A DNA stretch of 58,796 bases from X23 sp050251575 (GTDB lineage: Bacteria; Bacillota; Clostridia; SK-Y3): NCBI GenBank assembly GCA_050251575.1, contig JBFWMP010000004.1, forward strand, positions 1 to 58,796. Reading direction: 5' to 3'. Positions within the stretch are counted from its first letter, which is position 1, and each line of letters begins with the position of its first letter. Shown one piece after another: positions 1-7,993 of this stretch. The notes beneath the pieces are model-generated. The model did not search any database. It was not told the origin of the DNA and was given only the letters and a program-made list of their open reading frames with translations. The translations under genes were made by a program, and so were the position numbers.

Positions 1-60
1 TTTTATATAATTTTATCCTTCCATTGAAACGGCCCCGGCTGCTGGGGTCGTTTCTTTTTT
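1..60 (+). ncRNA. R-element copy E, 3' tail only (terminator)
   Basis: This is the 3' end of the repeated structured element found in four other places. Bases 26-60 form its intrinsic terminator: GAAACGGCCCC pairs with GGGGTCGTTTC and is followed by a T tract. The 5' part is missing at the window edge, and the matching head lies at the other end of the window (58531-58796). The 20 or so bases before the terminator differ from the other copies. The conserved post-terminator segment CTCCGGATCGGGGAG with ATATGAAG follows at 63-85. Confidence 0.7.
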
Positions 61-128
61 CTTCTCCGGATCGGGGAGATATGAAGATTATGAACCAAGA
101 TGGAATGCATTTATATATCAATATATTA

Positions 129-157
129 TTGTATTTTATCACGTGATGTTATATAAT
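129..157 (+). promoter_or_regulatory. CACGTG-spacer promoter 1
   Basis: TTGTAT (129-134) and TATAAT (152-157) are separated by exactly 17 bp. CACGTG occupies 140-145, six bases before the -10 box. The same arrangement recurs seven more times in the window, which argues for a common regulator of a sigma-A-type promoter. It drives the small gene at 195. Confidence 0.75.
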
Positions 158-194
158 ATATATAGGAGAACAGAAAGAAAGAAGGTTAATAAAT

Positions 195-374
195 ATGAAA
201 AATATTTATGCTTATAAGTTTAGTACCGATGATTATGACTATTATAGGGATAACAGAAACAACAATATGGTCAAGGTCAGTAAAGAGATTCCTGGTGGTC
301 GGAGCGACAAAACAATTCAGGACCATTGTATTGATGCTGAAGATGATTTAGAGGTTATGGAATTTTTTAATTAA
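195..374 (+). CDS. small acidic/Tyr-rich hypothetical protein (59 aa)
   Basis: An ATG follows the purine-rich leader GGAGAACAGAAAGAAAGAAGG. The gene sits about 40 bases downstream of CACGTG promoter 1. The product is rich in Tyr, Asp and Asn in its first half and acidic at its C-terminus. No family is recognised. The tight link to the conserved promoter and the clean ORF make it a likely real gene, probably one of the early accessory proteins of the plasmid. It is followed by the palindrome AGGGGCTTAAGCCCCT (379-394), a hairpin without a T tract. Confidence 0.6.
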   Translation: MKNIYAYKFSTDDYDYYRDNRNNNMVKVSKEIPGGRSDKTIQDHCIDAEDDLEVMEFFN

Positions 375-378
375 TTGT

Positions 379-394
379 AGGGGCTTAAGCCCCT
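379..394. repeat. palindromic hairpin AGGGGCTTAAGCCCCT
   Basis: A perfect 16-bp palindrome lies just after the stop of the 195 gene. It has no T tract, so it is a poor intrinsic terminator. It belongs to a series of strong hairpins after small genes in the first 12 kb. Confidence 0.6.
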
Positions 395-432
395 GCACTT
401 CTTAAGGATATATTTTGAAAGGTGGAAATTAT

Positions 433-1056
433 ATGTTCATACCATTATCACTTGAACAGGCAAATTTAAAAGAGGTCAACGGCTGGAAAGTCGGGCAAAA
501 GGTCCAGGTCAAGGAGTATCCTGGAACATGGGAAATCGAAGGCTATCACCAGTATGGCGGTTCGGACAATAATAAATACACAACCGTTTATCTCGCCAAG
601 CTTAAAAAGGATGGAACAAAAAACGGAAAGGGTATAGATACGCAAATTGAAAATATACTTTTGCTCGGAGCTGCACAGCCGGATAAAGATAAAAACGGAC
701 TAACCGCTTCCGAATATGCTCAACAGATCTTTGTATCCGGCTTTGGAAAGTCTGATTGGTACAATACGGATAAACAGAGCCTTGTAAAGATTAACTCAAT
801 TTCGAAAACCGGCAGAGTTAAAGTGGTTGATATCCGGGTTAAAAAGGGACTAAAACCAAGGGTTGAAAAAATGGTCAGCGGTCGCAAAACATATAGTCAA
901 GAAGAATCCTTGCTGAATCTTGCAAACTTAGAATATGAAATTATAGATAGGGAGCAGATCTATTCTCCAAGGCTTGCCGGTGGAGAGTGGAAATACTGGA
1001 ACGGTAGGCAGTATATTTCAGAACCTACTTTGAAATTGACTTGGTTATTAGATTAA
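433..1056 (+). CDS. conserved-looking hypothetical protein (207 aa)
   Basis: The ATG at 433 has AAAGGTGG eight bases upstream, so it is preferred over the in-frame TTG at 415. The product is soluble, with no signal peptide or membrane segment. The N-terminal part (about residues 15-80) reads like a small beta-rich domain with repeated Gly, Trp and Tyr. The C-terminal third is Lys-rich, with a GGEWKYWNGRQYIS segment. It lies downstream of promoter 1 and may share a transcript with the 195 gene. No family recognised. Confidence 0.65.
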   Translation: MFIPLSLEQANLKEVNGWKVGQKVQVKEYPGTWEIEGYHQYGGSDNNKYTTVYLAKLKKDGTKNGKGIDTQIENILLLGAAQPDKDKNGLTASEYAQQIFVSGFGKSDWYNTDKQSLVKINSISKTGRVKVVDIRVKKGLKPRVEKMVSGRKTYSQEESLLNLANLEYEIIDREQIYSPRLAGGEWKYWNGRQYISEPTLKLTWLLD

Positions 1057-1166
1057 TATGATGCTTACTAAATGCCGGTTGTCGTGGCTAATACACTGGA
1101 GATCAACCAAAGGAAAAATAAAAAGTGTTTAAAAATACCCATTGGAGTGAATTATATAGCGTTACA

Positions 1167-1200
1167 GCTTGACAATATAGCGGAAACGCTATATTGTTAT
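1167..1200. promoter_or_regulatory. 11-bp inverted repeat operator over a -35-like box
   Basis: ACAATATAGCG (1172-1182) and CGCTATATTGT (1187-1197) are perfect inverted arms around GAAA. The left arm overlaps TTGACA (1169-1174). A related half-site, TATAGCGTT, lies about 20 bases upstream. It precedes the small HTH gene at 1230, so an autoregulatory operator is likely. In RNA it would be an 11-bp stem capped by a GNRA tetraloop. Confidence 0.6.
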
Positions 1201-1229
1201 TAGAGGGATAATATAAGGATGGGATAATA

Positions 1230-1421
1230 ATGAACTTAAATGACGTATTAACTGGACCTGAAGCTGCTGTTGAATGGGGTTTGGGAGAATCTACTGTAAG
1301 GAATGCAGCTGCTTCAGGAAGATTTCTGCCTGAGGAAGCAAGACGGGCCGGTAAGAACTGGCTGATTACCAGGCAGGGGATGGAACGTGTTTTTGGTAAA
1401 GCAAAATTAGAAAAGTTATAA
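1230..1421 (+). CDS. small helix-turn-helix protein, excisionase-like (63 aa)
   Basis: The protein begins with a compact HTH: LTGPEAAVEWGLGESTVRNA, followed by the wing-like segment GKNWLITRQGMERVFG. This pattern matches small phage and plasmid HTH or Xis-type DNA-binding proteins. It probably binds DNA as a regulator. The strong inverted repeat just upstream (1172-1197) is its likely operator. AGGATGGGATAATA lies before the ATG. The next gene begins within 45 bases and is probably cotranscribed. Confidence 0.7.
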   Translation: MNLNDVLTGPEAAVEWGLGESTVRNAAASGRFLPEEARRAGKNWLITRQGMERVFGKAKLEKL

Positions 1422-1464
1422 GTAAGATAGAAATATGTGCAAGGAAAGAAAGGATGTTCTTCCT

Positions 1465-2364
1465 ATGACAACAGAACTTCTCGAAAATATGATTATCAAG
1501 CTTGATAAGTTTCTACGAGAGCTAAACGGTGAAGGGTGTTATGGCCGTTTTTTCTCAACTTGGCCTGTTATTGTCAAGGGTGGTTTGTTTAATTCTAAGA
1601 TTTTCGAATACTGCTATCCATATCCTTTTTTTGATAATTTGGAAAAGGAAGTTGGGATTAGAATTTCTTATGATTCTAAGTCTGAACGCCGTCTTTTTAT
1701 TAAGATGGCAATAGATAAGCTGATGAATAGAGAGATCGATATATTTTCCTATCATTTTTGTATGTATTTGCTTTACCGTACTGAACTTAAATTTAAGCAG
1801 AAAGAGGAATTGACCGAAGAGACAATTGGTAAGAAACGTTTTAGTTTTATTCAGGGCTTGCCTGAAGCTACGTTTAAAAATACCGAAGCTTTTATTACTG
1901 AGATTTGGTCGGATCAAATTAAAAAGTGGGATACTGAACATAATGAGTACCGTTATAACCCTAGTATGGAGAACGTTCGAATTTTATTTACTCCAGCTTT
2001 TTTTGGTGACTTTACTGGCCATTATTACGATGAGGCTGCTTTTGACTGGGTTGAGCCTATTTCCGGTGCTGTTGGTCTAAAATGTAAGACGTACACTCAG
2101 GAAACAGATCCTATGATCACAGCTGCGCGGCCTGAAGGTTGGGTGCAGGGTAAAATAGATGGTTATGATAACGGGGGCGGTTATAGGCATTCTGTGGCCG
2201 GTGTCCCTGTTCATTGTGGAAGTGCTATTAAGATTAAGTTTGGAAAAGGTTGGATTGATGGTCGTTATGAGTGTGATCTTGTAGGTAGAGGTTCTATCCA
2301 GGTTTGGAGTGGTCATGACGTTTTCTTTATAAATGAGGGTCATGAGGTAAGGATAAGGGGATAA
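1465..2364 (+). CDS. hypothetical protein (299 aa)
   Basis: A large soluble protein with no recognised family. The ATG at 1465 has AAGAAAGGA upstream and is preferred to the ATG at 1435, which lacks a ribosome site. The C-terminal 90 residues are Gly-rich and beta-like (VQGKIDGYDNGGGYRH, GKGWIDGRYECDLVGRGSIQVWS split by loops), which suggests a small beta-barrel or sandwich domain. The first 200 residues are aromatic-rich and probably helical. It follows the HTH gene and is closed by a terminator at 2373-2405. Codon use is T-rich, like the genes at 5.2-8.0 and 57.9-58.5 kb. Confidence 0.65.
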   Translation: MTTELLENMIIKLDKFLRELNGEGCYGRFFSTWPVIVKGGLFNSKIFEYCYPYPFFDNLEKEVGIRISYDSKSERRLFIKMAIDKLMNREIDIFSYHFCMYLLYRTELKFKQKEELTEETIGKKRFSFIQGLPEATFKNTEAFITEIWSDQIKKWDTEHNEYRYNPSMENVRILFTPAFFGDFTGHYYDEAAFDWVEPISGAVGLKCKTYTQETDPMITAARPEGWVQGKIDGYDNGGGYRHSVAGVPVHCGSAIKIKFGKGWIDGRYECDLVGRGSIQVWSGHDVFFINEGHEVRIRG

Positions 2365-2372
2365 ACGTTTCG

Positions 2373-2405
2373 AAAAATCATTCCTGGATTAAGGGAGTGA
2401 TTTTT
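2373..2405 (+). terminator. intrinsic terminator after the 1465 gene
   Basis: AAAAATCA (2373-2380) pairs with TGATTTTT (2398-2405), and the T run is part of the right arm. It separates the 1465 gene from R-element copy A. Confidence 0.65.
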
Positions 2406-2411
2406 ATATTA

Positions 2412-2964
2412 TGGTGTGCAAGCGGAAACCCTTCCAGGCTTTACCCCTGGGTCATGGAAAGGATCAGTGGGATTGGATTTGGGGTCATGAAAAGGTGTCC
2501 TCGAAAATATTGTAAGGGGTGGGGTTAGGTTATGGGGTTAGCCCCTTACAACAATTCGAGGATTGGAAGTAGTTGCGGACAGTGTTCTCCGGAATCAAGA
2601 GCCTCCACTACCGCAGCCTCCGTTACTCTCCGGCAGCTATCGCTCCGGCATCATTGCTTCCTACGCCCACAGACCGCATCGAGGGTGAACAGGAACCGGC
2701 TTGGGTACTGGTTTAAGGAACGAGGGATTTTGCAAGTAAAGCTTTGGGGAGAGCCAGGGCAAACTTGACACGCCGTGCTTATTTAGGGTCACGGTAAGGG
2801 GGGCTCTAGGAGGCGTATACGGGCAAAAGCCCCCCTTTCTTTCCGTTTGTCATGGTAGCACGGCGTCAAGTCTTATTCGATGTGAACATAAGATGTATTC
2901 CTTTTGGGTTGCTCAATTTATCCTTCCCATCGAAACGTCCCTGGCTGCTGGGGTCGTTTTTTTT
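2412..2964 (+). ncRNA. R-element copy A: candidate large structured RNA (about 550 nt)
   Basis: No protein gene fits this 700-base gap, but it is dense with helices. TCCTCGAA (2498-2505) pairs with TTCGAGGA (2555-2562) and encloses GTAAGGGG (2512-2519) paired with CCCCTTAC (2542-2549). CGCCGTGCT (2771-2779) pairs with AGCACGGCG (2857-2865). The inner stem starting CGGTAAGGGGGGC (2792) pairs with the GCCCCCC region at 2829. The element ends in an intrinsic terminator at about 2931-2964, so the transcribed strand is +. Copy B carries compensatory changes in the 2512/2542 stem. Copy A lacks a roughly 59-base insert that B and F carry near the 5' end. The family is unknown to me. Confidence 0.65.
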
Positions 2965-3029
2965 CTCCGGATCGGGGAGATATGAAGCGTATATCATTTG
3001 TGAAATGAAGTTTTTATAGTTATGAATTA

Positions 3030-3058
3030 TTGCATTATGTCACGTGATAATGTATAAT
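3030..3058 (+). promoter_or_regulatory. CACGTG-spacer promoter 2
   Basis: TTGCAT (3030-3035), a 17-bp spacer and TATAAT (3053-3058), with CACGTG at 3041-3046. It follows the terminator and CTCC...GGGAG segment of R-element copy A and drives the gene at 3093. Confidence 0.75.
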
Positions 3059-3092
3059 AATATTAAGAGGTTAGGGGAAGGGGTTTTTTGGA

Positions 3093-3290
3093 ATGAATGA
3101 AGAAATTTCTTGTGTTCGTGTATGCAGTAATTGTGGAAGTAAAATGCTAGAAGGTTGGTGTATAGAAGGTGGGATGGAATATTATTGTAGCAAAGAATGT
3201 CTGGAAATAGGGGTCGGCTGGGAACATTTTCTGGAATTATATATGGATGGTGAAGGTGATTCCTATTGGACTACCTGGGGCGATGAATAA
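3093..3290 (+). CDS. small Cys-rich, probable zinc-binding protein (65 aa)
   Basis: Two Cys pairs are visible: CSNC near residues 11-14 and a YYCSKEC segment near 30-37. This resembles a zinc-knuckle or MYND-like ribbon. The C-terminus is acidic and Trp/Tyr-rich. GGGGAAGGGG precedes the start, and the gene lies 35 bases after promoter 2. It begins a short run of Cys-rich genes (3345 and 3845). A protein or nucleic-acid binding role is plausible, but no specific function is recognised. Confidence 0.65.
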   Translation: MNEEISCVRVCSNCGSKMLEGWCIEGGMEYYCSKECLEIGVGWEHFLELYMDGEGDSYWTTWGDE

Positions 3291-3344
3291 AGTCGAAAAT
3301 ATTTATTTGATTTTTATGACAGAGAAGAAGAGAGGTAGATGAAA

Positions 3345-3848
3345 ATGAAATTGTTTAACAAGGAAATAGAAAAGCGATTGCCAGCATTATATTCTAGTGA
3401 GGAAATTCCTATAGGTCAGAAAACAATTATCTGTAAATTTTTCGCATTGGGTTCAAATTATACTTGGTATGCCATAGAAGGGGAGAGGCAAGAAAACGGC
3501 GATTATCTCTTTTTTGGGTTAATTGATGGAATTGAATTGGAGTTAGGATATTTTACTTTAAGCCAGCTGGAAAACTTAATGTGGAATGGGATTCCAAGAG
3601 TTGAAAGGGATTTACATTTTAAATCGGTTAAGGTAGTAGATGTTTGCAATAAGAATAATATAGTTGATGTTATCGAAGAGTATTGCCCTTTCTGTGATAC
3701 AGAATCAACTATGCTAAATATTTTTATACCACAACCATGTAGCAATTGTTCAGAATTACTTTTACCATGCTCTATATGTGATGCTAGAAATTGTATGGAA
3801 TGTTCTTTAGAATCCGAAAGAAATAAGATGAAAGAGAGACAAAAATGA
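3345..3848 (+). CDS. hypothetical protein with C-terminal Cys cluster (167 aa)
   Basis: Two ATGs occur, at 3339 and 3345. The AGAGGT ribosome site fits 3345. Residues 1-110 look like a mixed alpha/beta domain without Cys motifs, except for isolated residues. The last 50 residues contain four Cys pairs (CPFC, CSNC, CSIC, CMEC), probably two zinc ribbons. The stop overlaps the start of the 3845 gene (ATGA), showing translational coupling. No family assigned. Confidence 0.65.
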   Translation: MKLFNKEIEKRLPALYSSEEIPIGQKTIICKFFALGSNYTWYAIEGERQENGDYLFFGLIDGIELELGYFTLSQLENLMWNGIPRVERDLHFKSVKVVDVCNKNNIVDVIEEYCPFCDTESTMLNIFIPQPCSNCSELLLPCSICDARNCMECSLESERNKMKERQK

Positions 3849-3985
3849 TAGAGAGTTTTTTGAAAGTGATTAACTGCCCTCACTATAACAACCCACATGG
3901 GCTTAGATTTATTAGAAGTACGACAACTCATAATTGCTATTTTTGCCCATTGTGTAAAAACACTATTTATTTCTTAAGGGAGTAA
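3845..3985 (+). CDS. tiny zinc-ribbon-like protein (46 aa)
   Basis: The start overlaps the stop of the upstream gene by ATGA. Residues 30-38 contain CYFCPLC, and a further Cys and His lie near residues 11-13, enough for a single zinc site. It is translationally coupled to the upstream Cys-rich gene, so the two products probably act together. It is followed by the hairpin TGGCCGGATTTAATCCGGCC (3990-4010), which has no T tract. Confidence 0.55.
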   Translation: MIESFLKVINCPHYNNPHGLRFIRSTTTHNCYFCPLCKNTIYFLRE

Positions 3986-3989
3986 TGTT

Positions 3990-4010
3990 TGGCCGGATTT
4001 AATCCGGCCA
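3990..4010. repeat. inverted repeat hairpin after Cys-rich gene pair
   Basis: A 10-bp arm TGGCCGGATT pairs with AATCCGGCCA around one base. There is no T tract. It may cap the upstream mRNA or fold as single-stranded DNA. Confidence 0.55.
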
Positions 4011-4033
4011 TCTGATTAGGTAGGAGGTCGTAT

Positions 4034-4387
4034 ATGTTTCAATTAAGTATTTTTGAAGATGTGCCCATAGTTCCTAAAGTCTCACTGAAAACTATGGAAA
4101 AATACAATAAATTAATTACTACACTAGAAGATGATTTTAAGAGACACAATGATTTGTTAGTTGTAGGCGGTACCGATCCTTTTTGGCCGGATGGAACTAA
4201 CCTGCATTTGAAAAGAAATCATATTCTTAATGGGAAAAGGCAGTTAGAAGAATTTAATAGGGAATATGGCCTTGAATTACCAGGAATATATTTTAGGGAT
4301 ACTCCAGAAGAGGTTGATCGCGAGTATCAGGCTCCAAATAGTCTTTCAGGGAAGCATTATGTGTTCCGGAATAAAAACGTAAATTAA
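4034..4387 (+). CDS. hypothetical protein (117 aa)
   Basis: TAGGAGGTCGTAT gives a strong ribosome site. Residues 1-40 are helical and residues 40-75 contain VVGGTDPFWPDGTNLHLKRN, a Gly/Asp/His-rich segment that could be a metal or nucleotide site. The C-terminus is basic. It is probably cotranscribed with the 3093-3985 genes and is closed by the strong hairpin at 4420-4439. No family recognised. Confidence 0.65.
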   Translation: MFQLSIFEDVPIVPKVSLKTMEKYNKLITTLEDDFKRHNDLLVVGGTDPFWPDGTNLHLKRNHILNGKRQLEEFNREYGLELPGIYFRDTPEEVDREYQAPNSLSGKHYVFRNKNVN

Positions 4388-4419
4388 TAATTGATAGTAT
4401 TTACCCTATGCAACTAATA

Positions 4420-4439
4420 CAGGGGGGTTAACCCCCCTG
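4420..4439 (+). terminator. strong hairpin, weak terminator
   Basis: CAGGGGGGTTAACCCCCCTG is a perfect 20-bp palindrome followed by GTATATTTTAT. The T content is modest, so termination may be partial. Confidence 0.45.
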
Positions 4440-4547
4440 GTATATTTTATCTAAGTGTGTTGCTGGAGTTGGTTTTATTTTTTGTCTGGAATATAAGAGA
4501 ATGTCTTTTGTATGTTTACTTTATATATATAAATATACATACAAATA

Positions 4548-4576
4548 TTGATTTATAACACGTGCTATAGTATAAT
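4548..4576 (+). promoter_or_regulatory. CACGTG-spacer promoter 3
   Basis: TTGATT (4548-4553), a 17-bp spacer and TATAAT (4571-4576), with CACGTG at 4559-4564. Unlike promoters 1, 2, 4, 6 and 8 it has no R-element upstream. Confidence 0.7.
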
Positions 4577-4621
4577 ATATGTAGGCTCATTTATATCTAT
4601 TTTAGGGAGGTAGGTTGTTAA

Positions 4622-4795
4622 ATGATTAGTGCAATAGCTTATCCAAACTACAGGGATATTTATTATTATATTGCTGGAGATTCCTTTATTCTTTTGCGTA
4701 GAACTAAAGATGAGAAAACTATTTATACGAGGATTTTGCCGTTTGATACCCCTGAAGAGGCCAGAGAGTATTTTGATAATAATTGTGGAGCTTAA
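4622..4795 (+). CDS. small hypothetical protein (57 aa)
   Basis: The ATG follows GGGAGGTAGG. The product is rich in Tyr, Ile and Asp, beginning with a YPNYRDIYYYIAGDSF-type segment and ending with an EEAREYFDNNCGA helix. It is the first gene after CACGTG promoter 3. It looks like a small globular accessory protein with no recognised family. Confidence 0.6.
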   Translation: MISAIAYPNYRDIYYYIAGDSFILLRRTKDEKTIYTRILPFDTPEEAREYFDNNCGA

Positions 4796-4851
4796 TGTTT
4801 TTATATGGTTGATTTATTACTATATAGCACGTGTTTATATTGGAGGGTATT

Positions 4852-5121
4852 ATGCCGAAGAAGAAATATATTCCCACTGAAGAAAGAATTGAAATCAAAG
4901 ATTTTTATATGGGAAAGAAAGCTTGGTTTAAGGCTGGAACGTTAGAATTTGCTGTTCAAATTATAGATGTTTTTTCTAAGCCAAGCCGATTGGATTTTAA
5001 GGTTATTCCACTTTGGGGCTTTGGATCTAAATGGGTGCAGTATGAGGATTTAAATTTTGACGAAGCGGAGCTGTTAGATGAGTCTGGATTAGAACGTACT
5101 GGTATTATGCGCAGGCCGTGA
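4852..5121 (+). CDS. hypothetical basic/acidic small protein (89 aa)
   Basis: The start is at 4852, after TTGGAGGG, rather than the upstream ATG at 4831. The N-terminus is Lys-rich and the C-terminus acidic. The middle holds alternating hydrophobic strands (EFAVQIIDVF, FKVIPLWGFG), suggesting a small beta-barrel. A CACGTG lies at 4828-4833 but has no good -10 at the usual distance. The gene lies just upstream of the methyltransferase and is probably cotranscribed with it. Confidence 0.6.
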   Translation: MPKKKYIPTEERIEIKDFYMGKKAWFKAGTLEFAVQIIDVFSKPSRLDFKVIPLWGFGSKWVQYEDLNFDEAELLDESGLERTGIMRRP

Positions 5122-5154
5122 AGGTGATTAAAAATACATAGAAGGCTGCTGCTT

Positions 5155-6867
5155 ATGAAGGAGGGTATTGGTTTGTTAAATTTGGCCTTAAAGAAAAATG
5201 AAATCTTTGTAGATAATTTTGCTGGTGGTGGTGGGGTAAGTGAAGGATACGAACAGGCCACCGGGAGATATGCCGATGTTGCAATTAACCATTCGCAAAA
5301 GGCTATTGCTATGCACAAGGTCAATCATCCAAAAACTCTTCATTACTGTGAATCGGTATTTGATGTTGATCCGGTAAAGGTCTGCTGCGGTCGGCGTGTT
5401 GGACTGGCATGGTTTAGTCCAGACTGTACTCATTTCTCTGTGGCTAAAGGGGGGGAGCCGGTAAACCAAGAAATTCGCGGCTTGGCTTGGGTTGAGATTA
5501 AGTGGGCTATTTCTGTATCGCCCAGGGTGATGATTTTAGAGAATGTGAAGGAATTTCAAACTTGGGGGCCTCTGGATGAACAGAGTCATCCAATCAAGGA
5601 GCGTCAGGGTGAGACGTTCAATGCTTTTATGGCTGCGCTGACAACAGGTTTAGATCCTGATCATCCTGCTTGGCCCGAAATCGAAAAGGCTCTAGGCAGT
5701 TACTTTGATAAAGATAGGCTTGTGGAGGGGCTTGGATATACGTTGGAATTCCGGGTGCTTTTAGCCTGTGATTATGGAGCACCGACATCCCGACTTCGTT
5801 TTTTTATGATAGCTCGTTGTGACGGTCAACCTATTGTCTGGCCGGAAGTGACTCATGGAGATCCGCAGAGCAAGGAGGTTAAGACTGGTAAATTAAAACC
5901 TTGGCGTTCAGCGGCAGAGATCCTTGATTTTAATTTGCCTTGTCCTTCAATTTTTGACAGCGCGGTTGAGATTAAGAAAAAGTATGGATTGAGAGCCAAG
6001 CGGCCGTTGGTTGAGAAAACTATGAAGCGAATTGCCCAGGGGTTAGATAAGTTCTTTATTCATAATCCGGAGCCTTATTTGATCCAGGTGAATCACCGTG
6101 GGGATGTGTTCCGGGGGCAGAGTATTAATGAGCCGTTGCCTACGATTACGGCGAAGCATGGTCATGGGATCTCCGCGCCGGTGCTGCTACAATACCATGA
6201 CAGCAGGGAGGCCCGAGGACAGGTTTTAAACCGGCCTTTAATGACTATTGATACCTCGCCTAGATATGCTTTAGTTGCTGCTTCTATGATTAAATATTAT
6301 GGGCAGGGTGTTGGTCAACGGGTGGATGAGCCTTTACATACGATCACAAGCAAGGATAGAAACGGTTTAAGTGCGGTTCATCTTGTACGCTTTAAGGGTA
6401 AGAGTAAAGGCCAATCTCCTGATATGCCTTTGCAGACAGTGACCACATGTGCCGGGCAATTCGGATTTGCTAAAACGTCTTTAAGAAAGATAGATGGATG
6501 CCAGGACTTGAGATATTGGCCTGAAATTAGGACGTTGCTCAATAAATATTGTAATTACAATATTGCTGATGATGAAATTGTTCTTTTTGAGATGTTTGGG
6601 GAACTTTATTTTATTTGCGATATCGGGCTTAGAATGCTTACGCCAAGGGAGCTTTTCCGTGGGAATGATTTTCCGGATGATTACATTATTGATGTTGATT
6701 ACTATGGTAATTTTTATCCGCGGTCAGAGCAAGTGGCTCGATGCGGAAACGCCGTTCCCCCTTCGCTACCAAGGGTTTTAATAAGGGGCAATGTCCCGGA
6801 AATGTGTGTTCGGCAAAAGATTGGCTGGGGCCCAAGAAAAGAAGAGGGTCAGTTGATTTTGTTTTAA
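5155..6867 (+). CDS. DNA (cytosine-5-)-methyltransferase
   Basis: The enzyme transfers a methyl group from SAM to C5 of cytosine. Visible motifs are motif I DNFAGGGGVSEGY (about 20-32), the catalytic Cys in SPDCTHFSVAKGG (C91, motif IV), ENV of motif VI (about 128), RLRFFMIAR (motif VIII) and ARCGNAVPPSLPRVL near the C-terminus (motifs IX/X). Between VIII and IX there is a long region with four PLxTI/V-type repeats, a layout known from phage and plasmid methyltransferases. A TTG at 5173 has AAGGAGGG seven bases upstream and may be the true start. No cognate nuclease is nearby, so protection from host restriction is the likely role. Confidence 0.85.
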   Translation: MKEGIGLLNLALKKNEIFVDNFAGGGGVSEGYEQATGRYADVAINHSQKAIAMHKVNHPKTLHYCESVFDVDPVKVCCGRRVGLAWFSPDCTHFSVAKGGEPVNQEIRGLAWVEIKWAISVSPRVMILENVKEFQTWGPLDEQSHPIKERQGETFNAFMAALTTGLDPDHPAWPEIEKALGSYFDKDRLVEGLGYTLEFRVLLACDYGAPTSRLRFFMIARCDGQPIVWPEVTHGDPQSKEVKTGKLKPWRSAAEILDFNLPCPSIFDSAVEIKKKYGLRAKRPLVEKTMKRIAQGLDKFFIHNPEPYLIQVNHRGDVFRGQSINEPLPTITAKHGHGISAPVLLQYHDSREARGQVLNRPLMTIDTSPRYALVAASMIKYYGQGVGQRVDEPLHTITSKDRNGLSAVHLVRFKGKSKGQSPDMPLQTVTTCAGQFGFAKTSLRKIDGCQDLRYWPEIRTLLNKYCNYNIADDEIVLFEMFGELYFICDIGLRMLTPRELFRGNDFPDDYIIDVDYYGNFYPRSEQVARCGNAVPPSLPRVLIRGNVPEMCVRQKIGWGPRKEEGQLILF

Positions 6868-6884
6868 GAGGGGAGTTTTTAACT

Positions 6885-7955
6885 ATGGGTATTAATATTG
6901 GACTTCTTGATATTGATAGTAAGTTGCCTAATTTGGCCTTGATGAAGATTAGTAGCTATTATAAATCTCTTGGTGTTCCGGTTGAGTTTGTCCAGCCGGA
7001 CAGGAAGGAAAAGTACAGTAAGATTTATGCTTCTTCCATTTTTTCAAAAAATCTTCCTGCTTGCCAAGATCTTGTTCAAGAGTATGGGGATCGGATTGAG
7101 ATTGGTGGTAGTGGTTTTGATCTACATAAAAAACTGCCTTCCGAGATCGAGTCTATGCAACCGGATTATTCTCTTTATTCGAGTGAACTTCTTTACCCTC
7201 GTATTAAAGGTATTATGAAGAGAGAGACAAGGATGAATAAGGCTATAACTATTGTTAATGCTGGTATCGGCTTTAGTAGCAGGGGTTGCGTTCGTAAATG
7301 CCCTTTCTGTTTGGTTTGGCAGAAGGAGGGGTCATTCCACCAAGCTTCTGAAATTAAGGATTTGTTAAGTCCTAAAAGTAATGTTCTTATTTTGAATGAT
7401 AATAATTTGACTGCTGATCCTTTTTGTGTGGATAAACTCCAAGAAATTAGAGATCGAAACCTTGTTCTGGATATAAACCAGGGCATTGATATTCGCTTGG
7501 TGTCAGATGATATCGGAATTGCTCTTTCTCAGGTCCGGCATTTGCGATCTATCCATTATTCATGGGACCTTATGTGTTTTGAAAATCAGGTTTTGCAGGG
7601 GATTAAGCTTTTGTCTAAGTATATTAAGCCTTATCGCCATATGGTTTTTTTGTTGGTTGGCTTTAATACATCGTTTGAAGAGGACATGTACAGGGTTAAT
7701 ATTTTAAGAGAAATGGGGGTTAAGCCCTATATTATGGTTATGGATGATAATGTTCAATTCGATGTTCGCCTTGCTCATTTTGAACGTTGGGTAAATAGTT
7801 CGATTTATAAGATAAAATCTTTTGAAGAGTATCATCCTTGGTTAAGGGCTCAGCGGAATATGGATCTGGAGCGTTTAAAGCTACAGCAACGTTTTATTAA
7901 GCAGCAGCTCCGTTTCAAACCACAGCGGATGAAGCAATTATGTTTTGCTTATTAG
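6885..7955 (+). CDS. radical SAM protein
   Basis: The ATG at 6885 follows GAGGGGAG. Residues 135-142 contain CVRKCPFC, the CxxxCxxC motif that binds the [4Fe-4S] cluster for SAM cleavage. It is preceded by about 110 residues resembling a degenerate cobalamin-binding or Rossmann-like domain (MGINIGLLDID...). Length and layout match uncharacterised radical SAM proteins of phages and mobile elements. It starts 17 bases after the methyltransferase stop and both end at the terminator at 7959, so they form an operon. A modification chemistry acting on the methylated base is possible but unproven. Confidence 0.8.
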   Translation: MGINIGLLDIDSKLPNLALMKISSYYKSLGVPVEFVQPDRKEKYSKIYASSIFSKNLPACQDLVQEYGDRIEIGGSGFDLHKKLPSEIESMQPDYSLYSSELLYPRIKGIMKRETRMNKAITIVNAGIGFSSRGCVRKCPFCLVWQKEGSFHQASEIKDLLSPKSNVLILNDNNLTADPFCVDKLQEIRDRNLVLDINQGIDIRLVSDDIGIALSQVRHLRSIHYSWDLMCFENQVLQGIKLLSKYIKPYRHMVFLLVGFNTSFEEDMYRVNILREMGVKPYIMVMDDNVQFDVRLAHFERWVNSSIYKIKSFEEYHPWLRAQRNMDLERLKLQQRFIKQQLRFKPQRMKQLCFAY

Positions 7956-7958
7956 TTT

Positions 7959-7989
7959 ACCTGGCTGTATACAGCCGGGTTTTCTTTTT
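7959..7989 (+). terminator. intrinsic terminator of the methyltransferase-radical SAM operon
   Basis: CCTGGCTG (7960-7967) pairs with CAGCCGGG (7972-7979), followed by TTTTCTTTTT. R-element copy B begins directly after it. Confidence 0.85.
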
Positions 7990-7993
7990 GTCA

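Noticed and set aside
2532..2768. Open reading frame of 78 codons in copy A of the R-element
   Set aside because: It has no ribosome site, is not conserved in copy B and crosses the conserved helices. It is an accident in a GC-richer RNA element.
4828..4833. Ninth CACGTG, before the 4852 gene
   Set aside because: There is no TATAAT at the six-base distance and the ribosome site begins too soon after it, so I do not count it as a promoter.
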